From the NCBI GenBank assembly GCA_015057375.1, contig SVEM01000005.1, forward strand, positions 1 to 64,000: a stretch of 64,000 bases of DNA, written 5' to 3'. The notes below the pieces were generated by a model, which worked only from the letters and a program-made list of their open reading frames with translations, did not search any database and had not been told where the DNA came from. Numbering within the stretch: the stretch's first letter is position 1; every line of letters starts with the position of its first letter. Positions 29,885 through 40,367 of the stretch are shown here, piece after piece. A program made the translations under genes and the position numbers. This DNA comes from Lachnospiraceae bacterium (GTDB taxonomy: Bacteria; Bacillota; Clostridia; Lachnospirales; Lachnospiraceae).

Positions 29885-32026
29885 CTATTTCTTTACCTTT
29901 ACCTTGACTTTAACCGCTTTCGAGGCCTTTCCTTTTACCTTCGCACCATCAACCACTTTGTATGCCCTTACTTTAACAAAATATGTTTTTCCTGACTTTA
30001 ATTTTTTAACTATCTTTTTAATCTTGGAAGCCTTCTTTAAAGTCGCAATTTTTTTATACTTACCTTTCTTTTTGTTTGAAACAAGTATCTGATAACCGTT
30101 TGCTTCCTTTATCTTCTTCCATGATACCTTAACTTTTCCGTTTTTAAGTGCCTTTACTTTAACTTTTGTCTTGCCCAAAGTAATATTTTGTGGTGAATCA
30201 GGTGTGTCTGTCACCTGTGGCACAGGTGTCGGGTTAACTACCTGTGGTGTAGGCTCTGCAGTTGGTGTAGGTGCCGGTGTTTCTATTACCGGAGGAAGTA
30301 TAGCTAAGAGAGGTGCATTTGAACCACTTTCCTTACTACCTAAACCAAGCCTCTCATTACCTGCTTCTTCACTAATTGCAAATGTAACTGTTGTTTCTCC
30401 TTCAGGAAGTCTGTATAACAACTCTGTTACGTCGATGTTGATTTCCTGTCCAAGATCTGTACTAAGCTCTGTCGCAAATTCATCGGAATAAGCTACAGTT
30501 CCTTCAAGGTCGTCAGGATCATAATCAAGTGCCGGCTTGTTGTCCCATGTAAGAGAACCATTTTCCAAACCTTCACCGGCATTTCCGGTTCCCGTACCTT
30601 CAACCCAGTTAGAATCTGCCAGTGTAACCATGATTCTGTTTGTCTTACTGCTGCCTGAGAACTTATCAATATATACAAGCGAAAGTATAGCTTTTCCCAT
30701 TTCATCAAGATCATAATCAGAAATATCAAACTTCAGATAAGCAATTTTACTGTCTGCCCATCTGTCTTTATCAACAGTAAGATCCTCTCCGAACAAACCG
30801 TACTGTCCGTCGGTTCTTCTCTGTACCTGAAGATATTTTCTTCCTCCAAGATTTAAGAGATGGTCATCATTCCAGAACTGAGCGGTTGTGTCTGCAATTA
30901 CTGTTTCACCCTGTGTAGGTTCTTTTGCATTTGCACGCTGTTCTTTAGCAAACTTGTGGAGTCCTTCTCCGTCAAACGGCACTACAATAACCTTACTTCC
31001 ATGGCTGTCATGACCATGCTCATCATCCTTAGGAACATCAATTACCGAGAATGTTACCGCCTTAACAACACCATCTTCTATGTATACATTAGGACGTTCA
31101 ATCTTGTTCCAGTGATTTACGGTACCATCTGTATATCTGAGGAAATCTTCGTCCGGCTGATATGCTGAACCAGGCATAATTCTCCAGTCAGTCACACCAT
31201 CTTCTGATGTAAGATAATATGCATTTCTCGCATCCCATTTGTTAACTGTACAGTGATATAATCCGTCGCTGTACCAAACAACCGCATCTTCGATACACTC
31301 TGTCGGCATACCGCGAACCTGTCCCCAGATATTTCTTGTCTGTACTTCATAGTTTCCAAACAGAGTATCACTAATAGCAATATCTCCTGTTCTGTTAATT
31401 ATCTCATATTTTCCGTCCGGTCTTGCAATAAGACATGTGTTAGAATGCCAGTAACCTTCATTTACCTTTAACACACCGGCATTTCTCCATGGGCCTGCAA
31501 GACTGTCAGATACAAATACGTCTCCACCTCTTGTCTCACTTACAACAATGGCATATTTACCGTTCGGATCTCCGTCGTGAAGTTTAACCGGCCATACATT
31601 GTGTCCTTTACCGCCCTGATCATTAGGCCACATAAGACCTCGGTCTGTATATGGTCCGTATAAGTTATTACTGGTTGCATATACAGCATTGGAACCGAAC
31701 CATCCGTTATGTCCGTTCGACTCATTCCATCTGCTTGCAAACATATAGTAAATTCCGGTATCTTCGTCTTTTAAAATTTTTCCGTCCCAGTAGCAATACT
31801 GATCATTTTCTCTGTCTTCAATACCGTTACCCTGATCTCTTGCACCAACAACAGAACCCCAACAATTTGTTGTCAAATTTTCTACTATCGGCATAGGCTG
31901 GAAACAATCCATAAGCTGAGTGATTGATGAATCATCCGCTTTTGTTACTATACCTGATAACACTGTAGTTACTGTTACAGCCACTAAAGTTATAACAGCC
32001 GTAGTACACTTAACAATCCTTTTCAT
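29885..32026 (-). CDS. Secreted GH43-clan-like beta-propeller enzyme with DNRLRE and FN3 modules
   Basis: 713 residues from the ATG at 32026, 5 nt after GGAGG; a frame extension to 32053 lacks its own site. Signal peptide about 1-30. Residues 35-350 show repeated propeller strands with early acidic residues (QYCYWDGKILKDEDTGIYYMFASRW; ECIEDAVVWYSDGLYH; WNKIERPNVY) in the style of GH43/GH117 five-bladed enzymes; the exact family was not identified. Residues 380-575 form a DNRLRE/CBM96-like carbohydrate-binding domain (FKFDISDY-type core, SLTWDNKP). Then comes a Pro/Thr linker and a very basic FN3 module (about 625-713). It probably cleaves a plant or host glycan side chain outside the cell. 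Confidence 0.7.
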   Translation of the reverse strand: MKRIVKCTTAVITLVAVTVTTVLSGIVTKADDSSITQLMDCFQPMPIVENLTTNCWGSVVGARDQGNGIEDRENDQYCYWDGKILKDEDTGIYYMFASRWNESNGHNGWFGSNAVYATSNNLYGPYTDRGLMWPNDQGGKGHNVWPVKLHDGDPNGKYAIVVSETRGGDVFVSDSLAGPWRNAGVLKVNEGYWHSNTCLIARPDGKYEIINRTGDIAISDTLFGNYEVQTRNIWGQVRGMPTECIEDAVVWYSDGLYHCTVNKWDARNAYYLTSEDGVTDWRIMPGSAYQPDEDFLRYTDGTVNHWNKIERPNVYIEDGVVKAVTFSVIDVPKDDEHGHDSHGSKVIVVPFDGEGLHKFAKEQRANAKEPTQGETVIADTTAQFWNDDHLLNLGGRKYLQVQRRTDGQYGLFGEDLTVDKDRWADSKIAYLKFDISDYDLDEMGKAILSLVYIDKFSGSSKTNRIMVTLADSNWVEGTGTGNAGEGLENGSLTWDNKPALDYDPDDLEGTVAYSDEFATELSTDLGQEINIDVTELLYRLPEGETTVTFAISEEAGNERLGLGSKESGSNAPLLAILPPVIETPAPTPTAEPTPQVVNPTPVPQVTDTPDSPQNITLGKTKVKVKALKNGKVKVSWKKIKEANGYQILVSNKKKGKYKKIATLKKASKIKKIVKKLKSGKTYFVKVRAYKVVDGAKVKGKASKAVKVKVKVKK

Positions 32027-32244
32027 CTTCTCCTCCGTTTCCGTCCGAACCATAAAATTCAGAACTGATTACATATCAATTATTATATTCCTACGCTGTA
32101 AGCAGTGTCAAGCTTATTGACTCCTTTCAACTATAAGTTTGACAAGCAAAAATACGTAATATATATTAAATTTAGTTGATATTTGTGTGAAAACAGAAAA
32201 ATCCTGCTTATACAGCATTTTTAATAGAAAGAGAGTACATGATT

Positions 32245-34590
32245 ATGGAATTATGGTATAACAAACCGGCATCTTACTGGGAAGAAGCCCTCCCCCTTGG
32301 AAACGGAAGACTGGGTGCAATGGTCTGGTCAGGACTTGATACGGAAAAAATCTCATTAAATGAGGACACACTGTGGTCAGGTTATCCTCAGAGACATGAT
32401 ATCCCCGGCGCATCCAAACATTATAAAGAAGCCCGCGCACTGTCTATGGACAAAAAATATAATGAGGCACAAGACCTCATTGAACAGGAAATACTCGGAA
32501 AATATACCCAAAGTTATCTTCCACTGGGCGAGTTGGTTTTAGAAATGAACCATCCTGACGGCAGCTTCGAAAATTACCGCAGGTCATTAAACTTAGACAA
32601 AGCACTTTCAGAACTCAGTTATTCCATAGGCGGAGTTACTTATACCCGCGAGGCTTTTGTGAGTGCTCCCGAGCAGGTGTTTGTAATGAATATCAATGCT
32701 GACAAACCTGGTGCCGTTTCATTAAAAACAAGCTTTACATGCCAGCTTCATTCTACAGTCTCAACAAACGGAAACCGAATAATACTTGACGGAATTGCGC
32801 CTTCACAAGTTGACCCTTCATACATCAATTCAACGAATCCTATAATATATGAAGATGATCCCGCAAAAAAAGGAATGCGTTTTTGCGCCATGCTCATGCT
32901 TGATTCTAAAGGCGGCAAACTTGAAACCCTTCCTGACGGTCTTAAAATCACAGATGCTGACAGTGTTACTTTATTAGTTGCAGCGCGTACAAGTTTTAAC
33001 GGACCATTCCGCCATCCATATCTTGACGGATGTCCTTATGTTAAGCTCTGCGAAAATGATCTTACGGTTGCAAAACAATTTGAATATGAAAGTCTCATTT
33101 CTCGACATATAAAGGATTATCAACTTTATTATAACCGCGTTTCCATTGATCTTGGACCGGGCAAAGATGAACTTCCGATTCCTTCAAGACTTGTTGATTG
33201 GGATAAAGACGAAGACCCCGCATTATTTGCACTTTTATTCCAATACGGACGTTATCTTATGATTTCAGGTTCACGCCCGGGTACTCAGCCTACAAATCTT
33301 CAGGGCATTTGGAATCAGCACCTGCGTGCTCCATGGAGTTCTAATTTTACAATTAATATTAATACCGAAATGAACTATTGGCCGGCAGAAACAACAGGCC
33401 TTCCGGAAATGCACGAACCGTTGCTTGATTTAATTAACAATCTCAAAATCACAGGTGCAGACACAGCAAGAATTCACTATAATGCCGGCGGATTCGTTGC
33501 ACATCACAACAGCGATATCTGGTGTCTTTCAAATCCTGTAGGTGACCACGGAAAGGGCATGGCTGTGTGTGCGTTTTGGCCGCTTTCCGCAGGATGGCTT
33601 AGCGCTCATGTTTATGACCACTATCTGTTTTCGGGAGATTTGGAATTTTTACGCAAAACCGGCTATCCTGTTATTCGTGATGCCGCAAGGTTTTTCCTTG
33701 ACATACTGACAGAAAATAAAGAAGGCAACCTTATTTTTGCTCCTTCGACTTCCCCTGAAAACTGTTTTATTTACGAAGGCAACTACCGTTGCGGAGTCAG
33801 CGAGACTACTACCATGACTATGTCAATTATTCGTGAAACACTGAATAATATGGTTTCCTGCTGCAAATTATTGAATATAGATCAGGATATTCTTAACGAA
33901 GCTGAAGAAGTGCTTAAACGCATGCCTGATTTTAAGATAGGGCAGCGTGGCGAATTGCTCGAATGGAATGAGGAACTTAAGGAAAGTGATCCGACTCACC
34001 GTCATACTTCACATCTCTATCCTCTTTTCCCGGGAAGGCAAATATCCGTAGAACACACTCCAGAGCTTGCTGATGCATGCAGACAAACACTTAATCTCCG
34101 TGGCGATGAAAGCACCGGATGGGCACTTGCATGGAGAATAAATCTGTGGGCACATCTGAAGGATAGTGAAAGAGCTTACAGCTTTTTGAAAAAACAAATG
34201 CGCCCTGTTAGCGCAAGCAGTAACATAAATTATGCAGAGGGAGGCGGCTGTTATCCAAATATGTTTGGCGCACATCCACCTTTCCAGATTGATTCTAACT
34301 TCGGCGCATGTGCAGGTATTGCCGAAATGCTACTACAAAGCACAGAAGAATCCCTCGAATTGCTTCCGGCTCTTCCAAAAGCATTTGCATGCGGTTCAGT
34401 TACAGGACTTCGTGCACGAGGCGGTGTGACAGTTGACATAAGCTTTAAGAATGCAAAGTTGGAAAAAGCTGTTCTTACAGGAACAATGCCAAAGTCTCAT
34501 GAATTTAGCATTTGTTATAACAGAATAAACAAACACTTGTCACTCACCAACGGACAGAAAATTGTTTTAACAGAAAACGATTTCATATAA
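32245..34590 (+). CDS. GH95-family alpha-L-fucosidase/galactosidase, cytoplasmic
   Basis: A 781-residue enzyme without signal peptide. The start [30 protein letters not shown] is diagnostic of GH95. The catalytic (alpha/alpha)6 domain contains [15 protein letters not shown], matching the Asn-x-Asn base-assisting pair of family fucosidases, and [15 protein letters not shown], carrying the acidic residue near the end of the active site. The ATG at 32245 is 9 nt after GAGAG and agrees with family start; 32239 is an alternative. It removes 1,2-linked fucose (or L-galactose) from oligosaccharides after uptake; no transporter is adjacent. The downstream isomerase at 42515 could handle the fucose, though the genes are far apart. 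Confidence 0.88.
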   Translation: MELWYNKPASYWEEALPLGNGRLGAMVWSGLDTEKISLNEDTLWSGYPQRHDIPGASKHYKEARALSMDKKYNEAQDLIEQEILGKYTQSYLPLGELVLEMNHPDGSFENYRRSLNLDKALSELSYSIGGVTYTREAFVSAPEQVFVMNINADKPGAVSLKTSFTCQLHSTVSTNGNRIILDGIAPSQVDPSYINSTNPIIYEDDPAKKGMRFCAMLMLDSKGGKLETLPDGLKITDADSVTLLVAARTSFNGPFRHPYLDGCPYVKLCENDLTVAKQFEYESLISRHIKDYQLYYNRVSIDLGPGKDELPIPSRLVDWDKDEDPALFALLFQYGRYLMISGSRPGTQPTNLQGIWNQHLRAPWSSNFTININTEMNYWPAETTGLPEMHEPLLDLINNLKITGADTARIHYNAGGFVAHHNSDIWCLSNPVGDHGKGMAVCAFWPLSAGWLSAHVYDHYLFSGDLEFLRKTGYPVIRDAARFFLDILTENKEGNLIFAPSTSPENCFIYEGNYRCGVSETTTMTMSIIRETLNNMVSCCKLLNIDQDILNEAEEVLKRMPDFKIGQRGELLEWNEELKESDPTHRHTSHLYPLFPGRQISVEHTPELADACRQTLNLRGDESTGWALAWRINLWAHLKDSERAYSFLKKQMRPVSASSNINYAEGGGCYPNMFGAHPPFQIDSNFGACAGIAEMLLQSTEESLELLPALPKAFACGSVTGLRARGGVTVDISFKNAKLEKAVLTGTMPKSHEFSICYNRINKHLSLTNGQKIVLTENDFI

Positions 34591-34637
34591 GCCAAAACTT
34601 ATTAAACCCAAATGAATTTACAAGGAGATATTTATTC

Positions 34638-36227
34638 ATGAAAAAATTGTCGGCCCTGATTCTTGCTTCTTTACTTGTTTTGTCCTTGTCTGCCTGTAAC
34701 GACAAGGATCCTCAGACTAATACTAATTATCAGGACAACGCGCAAACCGATGAAGACCGGTCCGATAAAAATCAGAACAACACCCCGGCAACACCGGATC
34801 CCGTACAAGAATCAGAAAACTTCATAGATGCTATTTCTTACGATATGGAGCTTTTTCTTGATACAAAAGAAAAAACTTTAACCGAAAAAATTTTTATAGA
34901 AGTCGAAAACAAAACAAATAATCAGGTTTCTGAGCTATGTATACGCGACATGACACCGGAAATAATGAAGTACTGCGAAGAATTCTACTCTGAAAACAAT
35001 AAAAATCTAAAAACCAATATTTCATCCATAACACTCAAAGACAGCAGCGAACCATTAGAATATAATTTTGGCGAAAATAAAAGTGTCGTTCTTGTATCTT
35101 TGAGCGATGGTAATGCAATAGATCCCGGCCAAAAGGGAACCATTGCGATTGATATGACAACCGATATTCCAAACCGCGGCGATAGGTTCGGATACAGAAA
35201 AACCCAAAAAGGAACATTATTTGCCTTATCTTTCTGCTATCCATACCTTGCTGATAACAAAAACGGCGAATGGAATACTGATCCTTTCTTTGATGATGGT
35301 GAAAACAGAAGTACCGACCTTGCGGACTATTCTGTAAAACTGCATATTCCGGAAAGCTATACTGTTGCAATATCAGGCGTTGAAACAATCGATAACGGAA
35401 TAGTTACTACTAAGATTAAATCAGTCCGTGATTTTGCAATTGTTGCCTGTGACTTTATGGAAAAAGAAACCTTTGAAGCTGACGGAATAACCGTCAACAA
35501 CTATTATCTAAAAGGAAAAAATTCTGATGTGTACAGAGAAACAACTAAAGTTGTTGCTGAGGACAGCATGAAAGTATTCAACAAAAAAATAGGGCTGTAT
35601 CCTTATGATGAATTGGACATCGCACCTTGCTTATTGGGATTCGGTTATGGTGGCATGGAATATCCTGCATTTATCATGGTTAATGCCTCCGGTTTCTTTG
35701 ACGGACCTTTTTACGACCTATTGTCACACGAATCAAAAGTATCTCACGAAATTGCTCACCAATGGTTTTACAGCACTGTTGGCAACAATGAATACAGAGA
35801 AGCCTGGATTGACGAAGGCCTTGCAACAATTCTCGAACAGGATATTTACGGTCTTACCCCTTGCAACGCTCATGACTATATAGAAAAAAATGAAGAAGGT
35901 TATCCAACACTTGAGGGAAAAGAAGAATTAAGAAATGAACTGATTTCATATGCTCGCGAAGGTTATAAAAACTGTCATCTTAATATTCCTCCTAACGAAT
36001 TCACAGGAGACAGGATTTACGGCGACGCCGAATACACCGGCAGCTACTGCTTCTTCCAGGAGGTCCGCCAGCTTATTGGCGACGATAATTTTTCAGATAT
36101 GCTAAAAAAACTCTATGAAACATTTTATATGAAAACCGTAAATACCGAAGATGTCCTTGAATTTATAAGGACCTATGATAACAGCGAAAAAATGAACGAG
36201 ATAATCAGCTTTTACTTTAAAGAGTAG
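34638..36227 (+). CDS. M1-family zinc metallopeptidase, lipoprotein
   Basis: A 529-residue lipoprotein: lipobox LSACND (Cys about 20), an acidic Asn/Asp linker, an N-terminal beta-sandwich (60-300) and an M1 catalytic domain with HEIAHQWFY (HExxH, about residue 369) and the third zinc ligand in WIDEGLA about 20 residues later. The usual GAMEN exopeptidase motif is replaced by GGMEYPA (about 335), as in other bacterial surface M1 proteins. Expected to trim peptides from the outer face of the membrane. It starts 47 bp after the GH95 gene and may be co-transcribed with it. Ribosome binding site AAGGAG. Confidence 0.85.
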   Translation: MKKLSALILASLLVLSLSACNDKDPQTNTNYQDNAQTDEDRSDKNQNNTPATPDPVQESENFIDAISYDMELFLDTKEKTLTEKIFIEVENKTNNQVSELCIRDMTPEIMKYCEEFYSENNKNLKTNISSITLKDSSEPLEYNFGENKSVVLVSLSDGNAIDPGQKGTIAIDMTTDIPNRGDRFGYRKTQKGTLFALSFCYPYLADNKNGEWNTDPFFDDGENRSTDLADYSVKLHIPESYTVAISGVETIDNGIVTTKIKSVRDFAIVACDFMEKETFEADGITVNNYYLKGKNSDVYRETTKVVAEDSMKVFNKKIGLYPYDELDIAPCLLGFGYGGMEYPAFIMVNASGFFDGPFYDLLSHESKVSHEIAHQWFYSTVGNNEYREAWIDEGLATILEQDIYGLTPCNAHDYIEKNEEGYPTLEGKEELRNELISYAREGYKNCHLNIPPNEFTGDRIYGDAEYTGSYCFFQEVRQLIGDDNFSDMLKKLYETFYMKTVNTEDVLEFIRTYDNSEKMNEIISFYFKE

Positions 36228-36235
36228 GATGCAAA

Positions 36236-36334
36236 GTATCTATGAAAAAGCAAGTTTTTTCTATAGATACCCTCCTCCCCTAGATATCTTCATAGAAAAA
36301 GAGGCTGTGCACCAAATCCGGTGCATAGCCTCTT
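36236..36334 (+). terminator. Double hairpin after the M1 gene
   Basis: A first hairpin GTATCTAT..ATAGATAC (36236-36270) is followed by a second, stronger one AAGAGGCTGTGCACC/GGTGCATAGCCTCTT (36299-36334). Confidence 0.7.
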
Positions 36335-36368
36335 CCAACTTAACATTGCTGATTAATAACTTCCCAAA

Positions 36369-36569
36369 CTAACGAGAGCTGTTTCTTGAAGAATCCTTGT
36401 AATCATCCTTTGATGAATTTCTGGATGAATTCTTTGAAGAATTCTGTGAGTTGTTCTGTGAACTATTCTTTGAAACTCCGTTCTGTGAGTTGTTCTGTGA
36501 ACTATTTCTTGAAACTCCGTTCTGTGAATTGTTCTGTGAACAGTTCTGTGAATTATTCTTTTCGTTCAT
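36369..36569 (-). CDS. Asn/Ser/Gln-rich repeat mini-protein
   Basis: A 66-residue protein with a clear ribosome binding site (AGGAGGTAACAGCATT before ATG). The whole sequence is low complexity: NSQN/NSS units, with a 15-residue block NSSQNNSQNGVSRNS and its near-copy in tandem, then KNSSRNSS. One cysteine (residue 10). No signal peptide or fold is visible; it should be disordered and may form a polar sticky or amyloid-like segment. I do not recognise a family. Divergent or lone gene between the M1 gene's hairpins and the HAAS gene. Confidence 0.6.
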   Translation of the reverse strand: MNEKNNSQNCSQNNSQNGVSRNSSQNNSQNGVSKNSSQNNSQNSSKNSSRNSSKDDYKDSSRNSSR

Positions 36570-36644
36570 AATGCTGTTACCTCCTGAGATATTTTTTTGG
36601 AACGCTATACTAGTATGTACTGCATCATGAACTATTATTCATTT

Positions 36645-37082
36645 CTATCTTACCAATTTAATTATTAACAAGACAAGAATTACCACAACTATTACAGGCA
36701 GGATTGCAAGAATAACCTTAAATATGATGGATAAAACCGCGAGTATTACAAATACTATTAAAGCTATCTTTATATATTCCTTTATTTTTCCATCAAATAT
36801 ACCTTTGTCTTCCTCGCCTGTCACATCTTCCTGATATTCCTGGCTTTCAGTATCATACTGTCTTCTTATCGGATCATCTTTCAACTTATAAGTTTCTACT
36901 ATAGTTTTTGCAATAAGCCTTGGGTCACCAAGTTCTGCAACGACTTCCTGTTCACTTCTGCCGCTTAGAACTTCGTTATCTATATATGAGCTGTAATACG
37001 AAATATTTCCTACAAGCTCGTTGTCATCGACTTTACCATATAAACTTTTTCTCAGAGTTTCAATAAATTCTGTTTTAGTCAT
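36645..37082 (-). CDS. HAAS/DUF1700-domain membrane protein
   Basis: A 145-residue protein. Residues 1-60 match the HAAS-type cytoplasmic domain (FIETLRKSLYGKVDDNELVGNISYYSSYI, then VVAELGDPRLIAKTIVE), followed by an acidic linker and two close membrane helices (about 105-145). Such proteins usually work with a PadR-family regulator and sense envelope state; no padR gene is adjacent here. The ATG at 37082 is 9 nt from AAGGAG; an in-frame GTG at 37091 would overlap that site. Function otherwise unknown. Confidence 0.7.
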   Translation of the reverse strand: MTKTEFIETLRKSLYGKVDDNELVGNISYYSSYIDNEVLSGRSEQEVVAELGDPRLIAKTIVETYKLKDDPIRRQYDTESQEYQEDVTGEEDKGIFDGKIKEYIKIALIVFVILAVLSIIFKVILAILPVIVVVILVLLIIKLVR

Positions 37083-37195
37083 ATCACTCACTCCTTGGTA
37101 TCCGAATTGTTGTCATTATAAAACATTTCTTTTGACTTGTCAGCAAATATTAAATATAATTAATATAAATAGTTTTTTACAGAAGGAGATTTTTT

Positions 37196-38458
37196 ATGAG
37201 CTATAACAAGAAAAATACAAATAATGCTGTATCGGAAGATATCAATATTATACATATAGATGTTTTGGACGGCATACGTGCAATCGCCGTATTTATCGTA
37301 GTGTGGTTTCACATATGGCAACAAAGCTGGCTTATGCCGATTGTTAATACTCCTGCTCTTTCTTTTTTGAATATCAATTCCATAAATCTGGACTGGCTTC
37401 CGAGAACCGGTTATATCATGGTTACCATGATGATCTTTTTGTCAGGTTTCTGCCTGTTTCTTCCTTATGCAAGACATGAACACAAACTAGGTGAACTTCC
37501 TAAAACTTCCACTTTTTTCAGAAAGAGAGTTGCCCGTATACTCCCTTCTTATCTGTTTTGCATTATTGTAGTACTCATATATAACCTTGCAACACATCAG
37601 TATACAGCTCCTACTTATGCTATGCATGGTGATTCGACTTTTATGTTTAAGGATCTGTTTACTCATCTTACTTTTACGTTCAACCTGTTTAAAGATGTCA
37701 GCACAAACACTCTCTTAAACGGCGTATTATGGACTGTTGCTCTTGAAGTACAATTTTACATTATATTCCCGGCAATACAGTCATTCTTCAGAAAGAAACC
37801 GATTCTTACATATATAATAATGAACGCAATTTCATTTACATTTATAATATACGCACGAAAAAATGGCGATAATTCATTCCTTCTCCATCAGCTTCCTTCT
37901 TATCTCGGAGTATATGCTAACGGATTTGTTGGGGCTTGGATTTTTGTAGGAATTGCTAAGAAGATTAAACGAGACAATCTCATCGGTATGATATCTACAA
38001 TAACTTCATTATTCTGTATATATGTTTACTACCTAATGATGCAGGATTTATGCAGTGCACAAAGTATTAACGGCTGGCAAATGCACAACCGTTATTTCCT
38101 CTCTGTGTTATTCATGATATTTATATTGTCAACATGTTTCTCGCTTTCTTGGTACAGGAAAATATTCTCCAATGCCTTCATGAGATTCATGTCAACAATA
38201 TCGTTTAACTTTTATATATGGCATCAGTTCCTTACAATTGCATTTAAGAAAAACCGTATACCATATTTTGAAGGTGATACCCCACCAAATGAGCTGAACC
38301 CTCAGGATAAAGTTTGGATGTGGACCTTCATGCTGTTATGTTTTGCAGCTTCCTTTGCTGCTGCAATCATTGCAACTTACGGCATAGAAAAACCTTGTTC
38401 AAAACTCATTATGAACTTAAAACGGAAGACCCATTCCGGAAAGACCGCCGGTAAGTGA
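37196..38458 (+). CDS. Acyltransferase-3 family membrane protein (OafA-like)
   Basis: A 420-residue polytopic protein with about ten membrane helices. The N-terminal block [20 protein letters not shown] contains the conserved catalytic His and Arg pattern of the acyltransferase-3 family; [16 protein letters not shown] is the next conserved block, and [19 protein letters not shown] follows near residue 180. Members move acetyl or other acyl groups across the membrane onto sugars of peptidoglycan, teichoic acids or surface glycans. The acceptor here is not known. The gene end overlaps that of ybaB on the opposite strand by 42 bp. Confidence 0.85.
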   Translation: MSYNKKNTNNAVSEDINIIHIDVLDGIRAIAVFIVVWFHIWQQSWLMPIVNTPALSFLNINSINLDWLPRTGYIMVTMMIFLSGFCLFLPYARHEHKLGELPKTSTFFRKRVARILPSYLFCIIVVLIYNLATHQYTAPTYAMHGDSTFMFKDLFTHLTFTFNLFKDVSTNTLLNGVLWTVALEVQFYIIFPAIQSFFRKKPILTYIIMNAISFTFIIYARKNGDNSFLLHQLPSYLGVYANGFVGAWIFVGIAKKIKRDNLIGMISTITSLFCIYVYYLMMQDLCSAQSINGWQMHNRYFLSVLFMIFILSTCFSLSWYRKIFSNAFMRFMSTISFNFYIWHQFLTIAFKKNRIPYFEGDTPPNELNPQDKVWMWTFMLLCFAASFAAAIIATYGIEKPCSKLIMNLKRKTHSGKTAGK

Positions 38459-38764
38459 TTCCATCATTTGTGAAGATTCTTTTTCCATTTGTCTGAGGGC
38501 TTCATTAGTAGCTGCTACAATGAGGTCCTCAAGCATTTCTATATCATCAGGATCTACTACTTCAGGATCAAGTTTCACTGATATAATTTCTTTTTTACCG
38601 GACACTTTAACTTTTACGGCTCCGCCACCGGCTGTGCCTTCCCACTCTTTTTCTTCCATTTCTTTAGTTTTTTCTTCCATCTGTCTCTGCATGCGCTGTG
38701 CCTGTTTCATCAGATTGTTCATGTTTCCAGGCATGCCTCCCGGAAATCCACCTCTTTTTGCCAT
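38417..38764 (-). CDS. YbaB/EbfC nucleoid-associated protein
   Basis: A 115-residue protein. The Gly/Met-rich start [31 protein letters not shown], then [23 protein letters not shown] and [17 protein letters not shown], match the family throughout. It binds DNA as a dimer. It follows dnaX with a 21-bp gap, as in most bacteria, but recR, usually next, is absent, replaced by a convergent acyltransferase gene. Confidence 0.92.
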   Translation of the reverse strand: MAKRGGFPGGMPGNMNNLMKQAQRMQRQMEEKTKEMEEKEWEGTAGGGAVKVKVSGKKEIISVKLDPEVVDPDDIEMLEDLIVAATNEALRQMEKESSQMMESLTGGLSGMGLPF

Positions 38765-38785
38765 TATATATTCCTCCTAAAATAT

Positions 38786-40351
38786 TTATTCATAACTTAT
38801 TTCAATACCTTGTTTACTAAGACGTTCAATATCCGGATATATTCCCCTCGATTCTTCATCTTCAGTAATGTATTTAATAAGTACATTTACTTCTTTTCCT
38901 ACATGGTTGTTTACCGCTTCACTAATTGCCCTGTAGTTTGTTTCTTCTTCAAGTATCATAGTCAATGCCTTGTTAGTTCCTACTATAAGCAACGACGGAT
39001 TTGCACCATCACCTATACTTAAAGTCATTTTTCTAAGTGTATTCTGTGTTGCCGGATCAAGACTTCCTATTATATCTGCCCAGCCGTCAACAACTTTTTT
39101 TATGTCATCCGGAAGTGCAAGAGGAAGCTTTACAACCGGTTCTTCTACAGTTGCCTGCTGTGGTGCCTCTTCCACAACTCTTACAGTGTGGCGCCCTTCA
39201 CGCATTCCTATCTCAAGAAGTCTGATACGCTCTTTAAGTGAAGTTATATCGTCTTCCATCTGAGGTCTGCAAAGCTTGATTATCGCAATCTCGACAAGAA
39301 TTCTCTTCTGTGTGGAATATCTTATTGACTGCGAAAGCTCAGACAGTATACGCATGTATCTTATAATAACTTCTGTTGACAGATTCCCTGCCTGTTCCTT
39401 AAGTATCTTAAGATTATCTCCTGACATATCTATCATATCTTCACAATTATCATCCGTTGAAGATACAATGAGCATATTTCTGAGATACCATATAAACTCA
39501 CCTACAAACCATGTAAGCTCGCGCCCACTCATGACTATCTCTTCTATTATCTTTATGGCACCACGGACATCTCCTAAATTGATACAGGTAAGTATTCTGT
39601 AAAATACTTCCGTATCTGCTGCCCCAATTACATTAAGCACCCTGTCATAAGTAAGCTTTTCTCCGAGATAAAATGCTATGCACTGGTCAAGTATACTGAG
39701 TCCGTCTCGCATTGAGCCGTCCGCTGCTTTTGCAATGTATCTGAGTGCCTTTTCCTCTGACTCGATACCTTCCGCTGTCATAAGCTCATTTAATCTGTTA
39801 AATATAGTATCATTTGAAATACGGTGAAAATCATATCTCTGGCATCTCGACAATATAGTTATAGGTATCTTCTGAACCTCTGTGGTAGCCAGTATAAATA
39901 TAACATATGACGGTGGCTCTTCAAGCGTTTTAAGAAGTGCGTTAAATGCTCCCGTAGATAACATATGCACCTCGTCTATTATATAAACCCTGTATTTTCC
40001 TTCCGCCGGAGAATACTGAACCGCTTCCACAATCTCACGGATATTATCAACACCATTGTTAGACGCCGCATCAAGTTCAACAACATTAACTGCTGACTGT
40101 GATGATATCGCCTTGCACATTGCACATTCATTACAAGGACCATTTTCTGTCGGATGCTCACAATTAACTGCCTTGGCCAGTATTTTGGCTACAGACGTCT
40201 TACCCGTTCCCCTTGTACCGGTAAACAGGTATGCATGTCCTATTCTTCCTAATGCCAGCTGATTCTTAAGAGTCTTTACAATATGATCTTGACCCTTCAC
40301 ATCACCAAAATCCGCTGGTCTGAACTTTCTGTATAATGCTGTATAAGACAT
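38786..40351 (-). CDS. dnaX: DNA polymerase III subunit gamma/tau
   Basis: A 521-residue clamp-loader subunit: YRKFRPADFGDVKGQDHIVKTLKNQL start, Walker A GTRGTGKTSVAK (about 45-56), zinc-binding cysteines (CEHPTENGPCNECAMC, about 64-79), Walker B IIDEVHMLS, sensor ILATTE and the arginine-finger LSRCQRYDFHR. The C-terminal tau-like extension is short. It drives clamp loading and holoenzyme assembly in replication. It lies in the order pfkA-like, dnaX, ybaB, with only 16 bp after the phosphofructokinase gene, so the three genes look like one operon. GGAGG site at 40366-40362. Confidence 0.95.
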   Translation of the reverse strand: MSYTALYRKFRPADFGDVKGQDHIVKTLKNQLALGRIGHAYLFTGTRGTGKTSVAKILAKAVNCEHPTENGPCNECAMCKAISSQSAVNVVELDAASNNGVDNIREIVEAVQYSPAEGKYRVYIIDEVHMLSTGAFNALLKTLEEPPSYVIFILATTEVQKIPITILSRCQRYDFHRISNDTIFNRLNELMTAEGIESEEKALRYIAKAADGSMRDGLSILDQCIAFYLGEKLTYDRVLNVIGAADTEVFYRILTCINLGDVRGAIKIIEEIVMSGRELTWFVGEFIWYLRNMLIVSSTDDNCEDMIDMSGDNLKILKEQAGNLSTEVIIRYMRILSELSQSIRYSTQKRILVEIAIIKLCRPQMEDDITSLKERIRLLEIGMREGRHTVRVVEEAPQQATVEEPVVKLPLALPDDIKKVVDGWADIIGSLDPATQNTLRKMTLSIGDGANPSLLIVGTNKALTMILEEETNYRAISEAVNNHVGKEVNVLIKYITEDEESRGIYPDIERLSKQGIEISYE

Positions 40352-40367
40352 CTGTCTTTATCCTCCG

